Assembly: GCF_000340215.1 (NCBI RefSeq)
Contig: NW_006921533.1
Coordinates: 5,048,979-5,112,978, forward strand
Reading direction: 5' to 3'
Length of the DNA: 64,000 nucleotides
Source of the DNA: Pseudocercospora fijiensis CIRAD86
Taxonomy: Eukaryota; Ascomycota; Dothideomycetes; Mycosphaerellales; Mycosphaerellaceae
Position numbers and translations under genes: made by a program. This document shows positions 34,601 to 44,747 of this stretch, one piece after another (the stretch's first letter is position 1; the number at the start of each line of letters is the position of its first letter). The notes beneath the pieces were generated by a model. That model had not been told where the DNA came from and ran no database searches. It saw only the letters and a program-made list of their open reading frames with translations.

Positions 34601-35184
34601 GTCGTTGTCGCTATCTTCTTTACTAACCTCCTTACTATTCTCCTTACTATTCTAACTACCTTTAGCTTCCGCCGCCGCTTCTAGATTATTATTAATCTCT
34701 TGCTGCTCGGCTTTATTAATTTCCTACTAACTTAGAAGGCTAGGGCGTATTTCTACGGTATACTACGCGTTAACAACCTTACCGCCGCTTAGATGCTACT
34801 CTTCGTTCTTAAGGTCGATAATCGCTTCTATATCGCTTAGTAGAAACACGTAGTCGAGAAACTCCGACTCGTAGTTATCGAGAGCCGCCGTTGCTAGTAT
34901 ATCTACGACCTCTATCGCTGCTATAATAGCCTAGTAAGAGGAGAATTCGTAGGAGGAAGAGCGCGTAGGAAAACGCGTCGAGAAATACACTAAAATACTA
35001 TGCTACGCTCGATCTAGCGCCCGGGCGCGATTTGCGCTCGAAACTATCGGAATACCCTTAGAAAATAATGTTTAGGACTAACTTTACGATATTAATACTA
35101 CTAGAAACATTCTACATACTGGAAATCGCGATATACACCACATTTGCTAAGAAAATGCGATCAGAACAGTAAGAGACGGTTTTC

Positions 35185-35240
35185 CTTAGTAAGCCGGAGC
35201 TTGAGGTTTATCCTAGCGGGTTTGAATTTTATAAAAGCCG
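35185..35240 (-). repeat. Right terminal inverted repeat of the MULE
   Basis: This is the mirror of 24671-24726, ending ATAAAAGCCG directly before the target duplication. Confidence 0.93.
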
Positions 35241-35249
35241 GAAGTCGTC
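35241..35249 (+). repeat. Right 9-bp target-site duplication of the MULE
   Basis: GAAGTCGTC is identical to 24662-24670 and directly adjoins the right TIR. Confidence 0.85.
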
Positions 35250-35339
35250 CCGATTTCTTTCTCACCTCACCTTCTCCTCACTCCGAGCCATCTGTTAGGC
35301 GACTACCCAAGCGACGGTATATGCAACCATTCGAAGCCG

Positions 35340-36374
35340 CTAGTCATCCTTGAAGACCACGTTGCAATAGGGAAAAAGACGATGGCCACCGTAAACTGGA
35401 AAGGAGCCTGCGTCGCGTGCTTCGAAAGCGGTCGTTGTGCGCTCTTTCTCCATGATCTGGTGCTCCGCCATAGTCCGAGATGTGATTGGAGTCGGTGCTC
35501 TGGTATCTCGCCTGCTGGTAGCCCCATTGACCGTATAAGGACGAGACGGAGGGTATGCCTCCAACCAGATTTCGTTACAAAGCCGCTCTTTGATCCGATC
35601 GAATACATCCAAACGGAGCCCGTTATTGAGAGGCTCAAATTCAAGAACTCGTCGCTGTGACTGATCATCGCTCGCCTCGACCGCTTCTTTCAAATTGAAA
35701 CCCAACTCTGCGGCCTCGAATTCCTCCCAGGTTTGTCCCTTCCAGAAAGCACGCTTGGCACGCTTTACGAATGTGCTAGCGACAGCATTTGCTATGCCTT
35801 CTGGACCACCGTACATATTTGCATCACCATCATAAGCCTCCCAGTCGTCCACGCCATCCTCAGCGTCGGCTGCTTGCTCCTCCTCGTCTTTGCGATTCTT
35901 CCAGCGGCGATTAGACCCGGACAGGTCCAGAAAAGATTTCGGTGGATTTGGCGTCGGCCATTGATAGATGATGAGTGTAGCGGCTGAGAATCTTGCTGTA
36001 AGTGATGGAAGCTGCTGCGACTTCGGCTGCCTTGGACGTGCCATTGTATGCGCTCTCGGTTTCTTGAACTCTTTCGCGGTTTTGGCCACGCCTGCGGGCG
36101 TTCCGCCGCTCGAGTGATTGTTCACTTGTGGATTAGTTGTGTGCCCAGCAGGTGGTTTAGAAGACGCCGAGCTGGTGGCCGATGCTCCGAGTGCTGTCAA
36201 GGCGTTGTTGGTTGTGCGGAAGACTTTGCGGCGTGGCAGATGCGTCAATGGCGACGAAAGATGGCCTGCTGAAGCAGCGGCATCTCTGACCTTCGGCGAT
36301 GGCTTCTTCACTCGTTTACCGCGCCCAGTAGGTTGCTCTTCAGTGCTCACGGATAAAAGATGGGGATCTGACAT
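35340..36374 (-). CDS. Hypothetical protein (344 aa), basic N terminus and acidic middle
   Basis: This single-exon frame runs from ATG 36374 to TAG at 35340. The N terminus is rich in Lys, Arg, Ser, Thr and Pro (GKRVKKPSPKVRD), suggesting a disordered, possibly nuclear, region. The middle has an acidic cluster (KDEEEQAADAEDGVDDWEAY) and then helical segments (FVKRAKRAFWKGQTWEEFEA and VFDRIKERLCNEIWLEAY). I do not recognise a named domain. Its stop codon lies only about 90 bp from the right target duplication of the MULE, so the transposon inserted at its 3' end and the 3' UTR may read into transposon sequence. Composition is normal, with no sign that RIP has leaked into the gene. Confidence 0.7.
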   Translation of the reverse strand: MSDPHLLSVSTEEQPTGRGKRVKKPSPKVRDAAASAGHLSSPLTHLPRRKVFRTTNNALTALGASATSSASSKPPAGHTTNPQVNNHSSGGTPAGVAKTAKEFKKPRAHTMARPRQPKSQQLPSLTARFSAATLIIYQWPTPNPPKSFLDLSGSNRRWKNRKDEEEQAADAEDGVDDWEAYDGDANMYGGPEGIANAVASTFVKRAKRAFWKGQTWEEFEAAELGFNLKEAVEASDDQSQRRVLEFEPLNNGLRLDVFDRIKERLCNEIWLEAYPPSRPYTVNGATSRRDTRAPTPITSRTMAEHQIMEKERTTTAFEARDAGSFPVYGGHRLFPYCNVVFKDD

Positions 36375-36960
36375 GCTGAGGAACTTCTACACAGTTTGGC
36401 GGGAAGATGTTCGATGTGTGCGCCCCGAAAGTTGCAATGAGCGGAGCGGAAAGGGGCCTAGAGAAGCAATGGGCATGGCTCCTGCTCCGTTCGGAGTGAT
36501 CAAGGAAGACATCGTTGGCGCCTTCTCTCGCTTTCACGTCGACCTGTATGCGGGAACTCAAACGTCCGCACTATGCGGTCGCTGGGAAGTATTGCCTGCT
36601 GACGTGGGTACGGGCTACGCAGAGGAAGAACAGGAGGATACGAAGATGTGATTGCGAAGTCGTTTTGAGGTCGAAGTGCACAAAGAAAACATGTGAGTGA
36701 GTTGAAAGGCAGTCTCGTTGCCACCGACTTCGTTGTGTTCTATCTGTGAGAGACAGCCATACATGCATTTCATATGACTGCCAGATTGATGATCTCAAAG
36801 AATGGGTTATCGATGGAATTGCAGAAGAATAGATCTGGATCTAGATAAGGTTTCGCTTCCATCGCGTGTTAATTTGTCGTGGTTGTCCCTAGAATTTAGT
36901 TGCCGCTGGCGTACCCACTTCTGAGCAAGGTTTGCCTTATAATGCGAATTACCGTATCTG
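36375..36960. other. 5' flank of the hypothetical gene; no supported gene
   Basis: Normal-composition DNA with overlapping short frames. It grades into the TpA-rich repeat block near 36960-37020. Confidence 0.45.
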
Positions 36961-37389
36961 AAAAGCACCCATTTTAGCAGCCAAAACAGGCAAACCGTAG
37001 ATACCTCGGTTCTCTACCTTATATATTAATATAGTACTAGAGAGAACTATTATTTCTACTCTTCTCTTTATTTATCGACTCTTCTACGACTTCTACGGCT
37101 CTTATTAACGATATATCGATATCTACGCTTATTACGGTTAATATAGCTTATCTAATCCTATCCTTCTTTATAGTTAAACTGCGGTATTCGTTATTTAGTC
37201 TATCGACTATAGGCTCCTTAATATATAGAGATAGATTCGAGAAGATATAGCCCTTTATATCTAATTTCTAGAAAAAGAAGAATAAGGCGCCGCGTAATAA
37301 GGACGGGTTAATGTAGCGAATACTTTGCTATTATCGTTATCGGCGTAACGCGAGCCGTCGCTATAAAGAAAGAGACGGTATTTATAAAG

Positions 37390-37489
37390 NNNNNNNNNNN
37401 NNNNNNNNNNNNNNNNNNNNNNNNNNNNNNNNNNNNNNNNNNNNNNNNNNNNNNNNNNNNNNNNNNNNNNNNNNNNNNNNNNNNNNNNN
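37390..37489. other. Assembly gap of exactly 100 N
   Basis: A run of 100 N, the usual placeholder for a gap of unknown size, lies inside the degraded repeat. The true distance between the flanks is unknown, so all coordinates to the right are conditional on it. Confidence 0.98.
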
Positions 37490-38179
37490 ATTATAAAGTC
37501 GAGTTTAATAAGAATACGTATAACGCGTCGATTACGATAGTTGCGCTATTTAATCGCGCGATAGATAAACAGCCGTACGGCTATAAGATTTATCGTATAT
37601 ACGCCGACTTATCGGTAGAAGGCGATAATATCTACTAGTATTCGATAGATTATATAGTAAGTAATAATATAGTAGATTAAGTTGCTTATTAGTTGTTAGC
37701 AGTTAAGGTGCTAAATTGATACCTTAGGACTCTAAAGCTATTAGTAATAGGCTTCGGGTTATTATCGAATATATAATAGAATAGCACTAAAACAAGATAG
37801 CAGCCGTAATCTATATGCTATAGCAAGGGCCTAATAAGAAGCGTCTTACTAATATAGGCGCGAAGCATAGTACGAGTAAAGGTATTATAAGGGCGCCGCA
37901 TACAGTTAATCCGAAACGAGTTACCCTAGCTAAGAAGGGCAATCCCTAGCTATAGCTTAATAACCTTAACCGTTAACTAGCTTTAATTAAGGACGACTAA
38001 TACGACTTACCTATCCTTTATAAGGCTATCTCGGTCCGTATAGACGGACATATATATAAGGGAATCGTTTAGTATACAGAATAGCAGCGTATACTGCTTA
38101 AATACGAGATTGCTAGAGATGTAAGTTGCTATAGTTTTACTATAGATGCCTAAGGCATCAACTTTCCGGCTTTCTTCCT

Positions 38180-39540
38180 AACTTCAAATTTCTATAATAA
38201 CCGCTAATAACTACCTTCTTAGCTATTTCTCTTTAATGCGATATACGGTACTAGCGACTATCGTTTCTACCTCTTTATAATACACGTCCGTAACGCTTTT
38301 AAGTCCTAGATGCCGGCTAGATACTTATTACTATAGTCTTAGCGTATAAAGCTAATTAAAGCCGGGCTTCGAATTATTAAGAAGTAGGTACCTATATAGA
38401 ACCCGCTATTCGCTATTACAGACGACTCTATATAAGAATAGCGTACGGTAAGGCTTGCATTTAATAACTATTCGATTACTATATACCTCTGTTAAAGGCA
38501 TACGAAGGAGACCTTCCTACGGCACTTCTCTAAAAGCAAATATCTATAGGCGTAGCGGCTGTTTTCTTACGCTATATATTACGCTCGTAGTAATTAAGAG
38601 GTTGTAGATACAATCGACGCTATAGCAGTCTCTCTATAGGCCTCTAGCGCGTTAGACAAGCAGATTAAATACCTTAATAATAACTAGCGTAAGAAGTCCT
38701 ATTTATAGGCAACCTAGGCGAGGCTAAGTAACTTACTTCTAATATAAATACAGACGACTTCGCCCCTAGAAGGCTATTACAACGCTATTAAATATAACGA
38801 TAAGAAGAACCTCGTCTAGCTTTCTATATATAGCACTATAGTAACGCTAATTACTATTAACAGCCGTTAATAGCAGAAGGCGCAATAATAGCTTAAACGG
38901 GTCGGCAAATCTACGTAGTACTAGAAGATTAAACAGATAGCCCTCTTCGAGAAGCTATAGCCTCTAGCGGCATAGGATTATGTTAGAAGGCAACTAGCTA
39001 TTATAGATAAATATAAGGCAAAAGGACTGCCTATACACCCTAGAATAGTAATATATAATAATAGATAACCTGCCTATTATAATTGCCTTCTATAGTTTTA
39101 ATACTACCTCCCCTACTATTATATACTTAGGTTCTACCTATTTGTTACGCCCTTTACGGTTTATTAGTAATAGGCGTATATTAACCTATATATAGGCTAC
39201 AATTCTATAAAGGTTGTATAATACTAGATAGACAAAGACGGTAATTAATTATAGCTAGAAGGCTACGAAGACACGCGGAAGCCGTAGACTATAGGAGACC
39301 TATATTTTCGTAATTTAAGGTCGCACTATAACGAGGCTGCCGAAGGCCTTTCTTAACACTTCTATCGTATTCGCGATAATAAGACAGTTAATCTAGTAGT
39401 ACAAGACGGCTATATGCGCGGCTTCCTTCGTAAAGTTAAGGATACGCTATATAGCCTTGCTAACTACTCGATTACTAACTACTACGAGAGCGGCGCGCCT
39501 AAGGTTACTTTTATAGGTAAACGGCCGAGGCAGAGATAGT
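38180..39540 (+). pseudogene. MULE-like transposase remnant, RIP-inactivated
   Basis: Reading through stops, NAIYGTSDYRFYLFIIHVRN at about 38230-38290 resembles the MULE 'DATYGTNxxxxPLFxLVVRD' catalytic start, with Asp changed to Asn. Then LFAITDDSI at about 38400-38425 and RTVRLAFNNYSITIYLC with RHTKETFLRHFSKSK at 38440-38540 match the following 'FxTDDSxAE' and 'LCxxHxxR' strips. Near 39460-39530 is a last conserved-looking stretch, SGAPKVTFIGKRPRQR. It differs clearly from the MULE at 24.7-35.2 kb, so it is a different lineage. The superfamily assignment is moderate. Confidence 0.6.
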
Positions 39541-40451
39541 AGACTTTATATCTTCTAGCGTAGCCGACGACTCTAACTCGATTAATAACCTTCTAAGCGG
39601 CGCCTAATATAGTGCCGAATAGGCGCGTAGCGGCCTTACCTTTACGCGTTCTAGCGGCCTTATTTTTATTACCCGCTTAGTTAATACCCTTCCGACTATT
39701 ACCTTTAAAGAAGCGCGTTAATCGTAGCCGCGATATGTAGTTAAATACATAGTCGGCTTAGCCTCTTAATATAGGCTCTATTAAAGAGGTAGATTTAATA
39801 GGCGATATACCGGTTATCGACCTTGTAACGCCCTAGCGGCCGTTACGTATTATAGACCTTAGATTAGAGGCATTAGTAGCCTCTTAATTTAACTAGATAG
39901 ATAACGACGACGCTATACGTAAGATATAGGGTAAGAGAAGGACTTCTAATTAATATTAAGGCAGTAAGAAGAGACTAGTATAGGACGATAGCGATAGCGG
40001 CAGCGAGATAGCGATAGCGGTAGCGGTAGCGACTATATATAGGCCTATAGTGCTAGTAATACAACACTTATTAATATTGCAGTTAACCCCTGTCTATTTA
40101 GTCGACTAATTAGGCAGTCCGTAGCGCTAAGAACACCCTCCTTCTTAACCCCAATCGTTACCTCAGCCAAGGCCGTAATTACCCAGAATCGGTTATACCC
40201 ACCATCGGGCGTACGCCTGCAAGGTTTGGTGGCGCCAGCCCATGGAGTGGTACGCTAAAATCTAGGGACAATCACGGATAGCTCGCGTGTTTTCGCGTCG
40301 CGATCGATCGCGTACCCCTGTCGGCATGCTTCGATGACGATGCTGGATGCGAATGCTGAATTCCAGTCTGCTTCTCACGATGTCCTGCTGAACTGCTTGT
40401 TTTCTTTTCATTTCCTTACATAATACGTCGCATCAGACACCAGTCACGATC

Positions 40452-43091
40452 ATGTCTTCAGAAGCCGCAAAGTCGGCCCAGTCAACGCCACCCACATCGC
40501 CAGAGACTCGAGATGTAGGCGGATCAACAGAAGCAATGGAGAAGGAAGAGGCGCGTATGGTCGAAGCGCGTCGCAGGGAGGACGAGAAGCGTGGAAAGAA
40601 GCTGGCAGCAGAACGCGAAAAAGACATCCAGGGCGGCAAGGAAGCCGTTGACTCCAAGTACAAGGCTCTGGAGTATCTGCTTAGTCAAAGCAAGTTGTAC
40701 TCGGCAATTATGCTTGAGCAGATGACAAAGCAAGAACAAGCAGATGAAGCGAAGGAAGAGAAAAGCAAGAAACGTGCGCTCAAGCGAGAGGAGACCGCGG
40801 AAAAAGTCGCACAGGAAAGCCAGAAACGAGCGACGCGAACAGCAGCAGCAGCAACGGAGGGGGAAAAAGAGAATGAATCGCCTAAGAAACAACTTCCAAA
40901 ACGAGGTCGACCAGCAAAGACCACGAAGAGTGGGAAAATATCGGACTACATGAAGAAAGATGACGTGGCTGCAAAGGCTGGTCAGGCGTCTATCTCCGAA
41001 GCATTAGCAGAAGAAACCCAGGATGCAGATGTCAAGCCAGGCGATATTGGTTTCCAAGAATTGCGATCAGCAAAGCAGCCAGATCTCGTCACGGGAGGCT
41101 TGATGCGTACGTATCAACTGGAAGGACTGGACTGGCTTACTTCCTTGTATGAGAATGGTTTGAACGGAATTCTGGCCGACGAGATGGGCTTGGGCAAGAC
41201 GATTCAGACAATCTCTTTTCTTGCGTTTCTTCGAGAGAAGGGCGTCAATGGACCTTTTCTGATCGCCGCACCACTGAGCACGACTAGCAATTGGGTGGCC
41301 GAGTTCAAGAAATGGACGCCAAGTATTCCAGTCGTCTTATATCATGGTAGCAAGCAGGAGCGTGAGGAGATTCGTCGAAAAAAGCTACGCAACCCCGGCA
41401 GCGAGACTTTTCCTGTGATTTGTACAAGTTACGAAATATGCATGAACGATCGAAAGTTTTTGGCCCATTACGGCTGGAAATTTATCATTATCGATGAGGG
41501 TCATCGGATCAAGAACCTGAACTGCCGCCTCATCCGGGAGCTGCAATCATATCAGTCTGCCAACAGGCTGCTCATTACAGGAACACCTCTTCAAAACAAT
41601 CTCACGGAGCTGTGGTCGTTACTACATTTCCTAATGCCTAGCATCTTCGACAAGCTCGAATCTTTCGAGGCATGGTTCGACTTCAGCGCCTTGAAGGAGA
41701 AGAATGGCTACGAACAGATTCTCTCTGCCGATCGCCAAAAGAAATTGGTTGCGAGCTTGCACGCGATCTTGAAGCCATTTCTTCTGCGTCGCGTAAAGGC
41801 CGACGTCGAGACTTCTTTGCCGAAGAAACGAGAGTACGTGCTTTACGCTCCTTTGACCCAGACGCAAAGGGAGCTTTACCAGGAGATCCTCGAAGGCAAC
41901 AGTCGGGCGTATCTTGAGAACAAGGTTGTGGAAACACTGAGTAGAGATTCCACTCCCGCAAGCACCAGAGGCGGGAGTCTAAAGCGCAAGGCTGCGAGCG
42001 GTACTGCCACGCCAAATAAGTCTGCCAAGTCAAGTCGTGCATCCACACCGGCCACCAATGCCAGTGCCGTTGCGAGGTCCAGAAAGGCTAAGAAACATCA
42101 GAAGTATGAGGAAGTGTCAGATGCTCAGTACTTCAAACAGCTTGATGAAGCACCGTCTTCGCCAGCTGCAGATGATTCTGATTCGGAAGAAGAGGAGAAT
42201 ACCGAACGCGCAAAGACATTGGCTTTGGCGAAGCGTGAGATCTCGCAGAAGAAGCTCCAGAACCCGGTGATGCAGCTCCGCCAATGCTGCAACTCTCCAC
42301 ACAACTTCTACTACCCTTTTGATCTAGATGACAGCACCCCTGTGGACGAGACTTTGGTGACCGAATCCGGGAAGATGCTCTTGCTCGATCGACTTTTGCC
42401 AGAACTGCTGGACAAGGGCCATAAAGTTCTCATTTTCTCCCAATTCAAAACGCAACTTGACTTACTGGAGACGTACTGTAGCGAGCTTCGAAACTGGCCT
42501 GTGTCGCGTATTGACGGATCTGTCGCACAAAACGATCGGCAGCAGCAGATATTAGACTTCAACGACTCAAAGAGTGATACTAATATTTTCTTGTTATCAA
42601 CTCGCGCCGGAGGCCAGGGCATAAATCTTGCATCGGCAGATACGGTGCTGCTCTTCGACAGCGACTGGAACCCGCAACAAGACCTTCAAGCACAAGACCG
42701 CGCTCACAGAATTGGACAGACAAGGCCTGTCATTGTCTATCGATTCGCCACAAAAGGTACTGTGGAGCAGATGTTGCTCGAGAAGGCTGACAGCAAGCGT
42801 CGTTTGGAAAAGCTGGTAATTCAGAAAGGCAGGTTTCGCTCCGGACGAGGCGAGGGTGCAGGTGCAGACTTTGCTGAGCTGCAACGCTTGCTTGGAAAAG
42901 ATGATGGCGAGAGAATAGATGTGGCAGAGGGAAAGGGTTTACTGAGTGACAACGATATTGCCATCTTGACCGACAGGAGCGACGAGGCATTTGAGCGTGC
43001 TGAGAAGGGTTTAGATACTGTCGGAGAAATGTTCAAGGCTGTGCAAACCAAGAAGGATGGCGATGGGCTGTTGGAGAGTTTGCAGAAATAG
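40452..43091 (+). CDS. SNF2-family chromatin remodelling ATPase, LSH/DDM1/Irc5 type
   Basis: This nuclear, DNA-translocating ATPase has 879 residues in one exon. The N-terminal ~200 residues are charged coiled coil (EEARMVEARRREDEKRGKK), then a KRGRPAKT AT-hook-like motif. The helicase core starts near residue 210 with LMRTYQLEGLDWLTSLYENG. Motif I is DEMGLGKTIQTISF (about 243), motif II IDEGHRIKN (about 347), motif III LLITGTPLQNNLTELWSLLH. A Ser/Thr/Lys-rich insertion (about residues 495-590) separates the lobes. Lobe 2 has VLIFSQFKTQLDLL, STRAGGQGINLASADTV (about 716) and QAQDRAHRIGQTRPV. The YENGLNGILADEMGLGKT strip and the layout fit HELLS/LSH, plant DDM1, yeast Irc5 and Neurospora MUS-30 better than ISWI or CHD. 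The family supports DNA methylation or repair in repeats, notable here among RIP-hit transposons. Confidence 0.9.
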   Translation: MSSEAAKSAQSTPPTSPETRDVGGSTEAMEKEEARMVEARRREDEKRGKKLAAEREKDIQGGKEAVDSKYKALEYLLSQSKLYSAIMLEQMTKQEQADEAKEEKSKKRALKREETAEKVAQESQKRATRTAAAATEGEKENESPKKQLPKRGRPAKTTKSGKISDYMKKDDVAAKAGQASISEALAEETQDADVKPGDIGFQELRSAKQPDLVTGGLMRTYQLEGLDWLTSLYENGLNGILADEMGLGKTIQTISFLAFLREKGVNGPFLIAAPLSTTSNWVAEFKKWTPSIPVVLYHGSKQEREEIRRKKLRNPGSETFPVICTSYEICMNDRKFLAHYGWKFIIIDEGHRIKNLNCRLIRELQSYQSANRLLITGTPLQNNLTELWSLLHFLMPSIFDKLESFEAWFDFSALKEKNGYEQILSADRQKKLVASLHAILKPFLLRRVKADVETSLPKKREYVLYAPLTQTQRELYQEILEGNSRAYLENKVVETLSRDSTPASTRGGSLKRKAASGTATPNKSAKSSRASTPATNASAVARSRKAKKHQKYEEVSDAQYFKQLDEAPSSPAADDSDSEEEENTERAKTLALAKREISQKKLQNPVMQLRQCCNSPHNFYYPFDLDDSTPVDETLVTESGKMLLLDRLLPELLDKGHKVLIFSQFKTQLDLLETYCSELRNWPVSRIDGSVAQNDRQQQILDFNDSKSDTNIFLLSTRAGGQGINLASADTVLLFDSDWNPQQDLQAQDRAHRIGQTRPVIVYRFATKGTVEQMLLEKADSKRRLEKLVIQKGRFRSGRGEGAGADFAELQRLLGKDDGERIDVAEGKGLLSDNDIAILTDRSDEAFERAEKGLDTVGEMFKAVQTKKDGDGLLESLQK

Positions 43092-43274
43092 ACGCCTTGT
43101 ATAGCCACTATTGAGGAGTGATGCCATCGCTCCTTCCCTCACTCAGTATCACATGCGGATGGAAGCGCCGCTAAACTGACGCTAGTGCACCATCGCTTGG
43201 ACTTCTTCTTCGGCCGCCACCTGCGACGAGCTTCAATTTGCAATTTACGCAATGTGCCTAACAAATGCACCAAC

Positions 43275-44747
43275 ATGTCGACGCCACTAGATACTTTGCG
43301 AGCCATCGCGGCGGCACTGGGTCTGTGTCGCCATTGCGAGTACCGAATAACAGGACAAAATGTCACCACGCCGCCAGCTACACCTGCACCGCATGACGTA
43401 GGAGACGACATAGAAGAACAGAGACCAGTGAATGACATTGCTTATCAAAAATGCATCCTCACCAACGTCCGAATTGCCGACTGCGACATGCAGGCCTTCT
43501 CAGCCCGCAACTGCGGTTTCGAGAATGTGACTTTTCGATCCTGTCACTTCTCGAATGTCACATTTGATGGGGTGAAGCTGGAGAACGTCACATTCCATGG
43601 GGTCGACTTTCAGAATGTCCAACTGAAGGGCATTGAATTGTCGAATGTATCCTGGATGGAGGAAGGATTGAGGAATGCCCTGATAGCTGGCGATGCGTTC
43701 GAGCACGTGTCCGGCACGACCATCGCTGTTGCGTTGCGAATGAAGAGCGAGACACGCCTATCGCGTACGACGTGGTTCGAGCCTCGAACCGCATTACACG
43801 AGTCTTTTCATGATGGAATTGACGCTGGAAGGAAATGCATCAGCATCATCGCCAAGCCTCGGGTTGGCATATTCGAGGTGCTCGAGGTGCGATCTAAAAT
43901 AATGGGCTATCTCTTCCCGTGCCCGCGAAGGATGAATGGCAGCACGATGGTGATGGTCGATCGACCAGCTTACGACTTGTTCGGCAGGCCGGAGACATCG
44001 CAGACTCAGTACACAGTGAAGAGTCGATTCAACTTCGGAACTCCAATACAGACCTATCACGGCTGGTGCAGACCTCGCGTTCATGGCGTGCAGCAAGGCG
44101 ACTCATCGCTGAACTTCTGCCTAGCTCTGCTTATTACCTCGAAGCAATTCTACCAGATCACCATCCCTTACATTTACGATAGGGGGTTCGCTTTCGAGAG
44201 TGCCGAAAGTTGTCTCGCTTTCCTGCACGACCACCAGAAAGTAGAGCACCAATTATCTGGCATACAACTCAAGTACACTTCGCAGACAAATCCAGCTGCT
44301 TGGCGAAGACTGTTCAACGTCATTGTCCACGAACGGCGCGACATCAAGGAGTTCGTCCTGAAGATTGGAGCCGAGTTTTGGAACACTGAACAATCGCGAC
44401 AGCCAGCCCGCGAAGCTGTGAATTGGCGAGGTTGGACGAATGGCTGGACGCTTGAGAATCCGCTCGATGGCCAACGCACCTTCCTACAGCATGTTGCTCG
44501 ACTCCCAGGTCGCCGTCTCTCTACTATTGGAGTGCCGACCAAAGCAGAAGAGGTGAAATTCTTCCTGAGAATCGCAGACTCCCAAGGCATTCCGGAGCGA
44601 GAGGCCTTTACAGATGACTTGCAATTCCACCTTCGGCAGATGATGCTCCAGAGGCCGGAGCTGGACAGGCAAGAGAGGCGGACGTGTTGTCAGATCAAGC
44701 AATTGGATGAATGCTGCTATTGGAAGAGGCCAGCGAGTGACAAGTAA
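43275..44747 (+). CDS. Hypothetical protein with N-terminal pentapeptide-like repeats
   Basis: The 490-residue protein starts at the in-frame ATG 43275 (MSTPLDTLRA); the frame is open further upstream but without an ATG. About residues 58-130 are a run of five-residue repeats with a central aromatic or Leu: ILTNVRIADCDMQAFSARNC, FENVTFRSCHFSNVTF and LENVTFHGVDFQNVQL. This matches the pentapeptide-repeat pattern that forms a right-handed quadrilateral beta-helix, a structural and protein-binding surface. The C-terminal part contains VGIFEVLEVRSKIMGYLFPC and SKQFYQITIPYIYDRGFAF. These resemble the F-box-like proteins common in plant-associated ascomycetes, in which 'LPxEIRxxIYxYLF' segments occur. 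No enzyme motif is visible. It is codirectional with the helicase, 183 bp downstream. Confidence 0.75.
   Translation: MSTPLDTLRAIAAALGLCRHCEYRITGQNVTTPPATPAPHDVGDDIEEQRPVNDIAYQKCILTNVRIADCDMQAFSARNCGFENVTFRSCHFSNVTFDGVKLENVTFHGVDFQNVQLKGIELSNVSWMEEGLRNALIAGDAFEHVSGTTIAVALRMKSETRLSRTTWFEPRTALHESFHDGIDAGRKCISIIAKPRVGIFEVLEVRSKIMGYLFPCPRRMNGSTMVMVDRPAYDLFGRPETSQTQYTVKSRFNFGTPIQTYHGWCRPRVHGVQQGDSSLNFCLALLITSKQFYQITIPYIYDRGFAFESAESCLAFLHDHQKVEHQLSGIQLKYTSQTNPAAWRRLFNVIVHERRDIKEFVLKIGAEFWNTEQSRQPAREAVNWRGWTNGWTLENPLDGQRTFLQHVARLPGRRLSTIGVPTKAEEVKFFLRIADSQGIPEREAFTDDLQFHLRQMMLQRPELDRQERRTCCQIKQLDECCYWKRPASDK

Larger units (their letters stand above)
24671..35240 (-). mobile_element. Mutator-like element (MULE) with 56-bp TIRs, split by a gypsy insertion
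   Basis: The ends are inverted copies of a 56-bp sequence (24671-24726 and 35185-35240) that differ at one C/T position. Direct copies of GAAGTCGTC flank them (24662-24670 and 35241-35249), a 9-bp target duplication typical of Mutator-like elements. The total is 10,570 bp. Removing the nested retrotransposon (26528-33665) and one copy of its 5-bp duplication leaves 3,427 bp, which encodes a MULE transposase on the minus strand. The interior is heavily RIP-altered, but the TIRs are nearly intact. Confidence 0.93.
36990..40150 (+). mobile_element. RIP-degraded MULE-like DNA transposon relic with an assembly gap
   Basis: This TpA-rich, stop-filled block contains a transposase-like frame on the plus strand (about 38180-39540). 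Termini were not found, and the 100-N gap at 37390-37489 hides its 5' part. The block could hold more than one element. Near 39970-40035 it has GATAGCGGTAGC-like short tandem units. Confidence 0.6.

Noticed and set aside
43185..43274. N-terminal extension of the pentapeptide-like protein
   Set aside because: It begins with GTG, not ATG, and its sequence looks like an untranslated leader; the first in-frame ATG is 43275.
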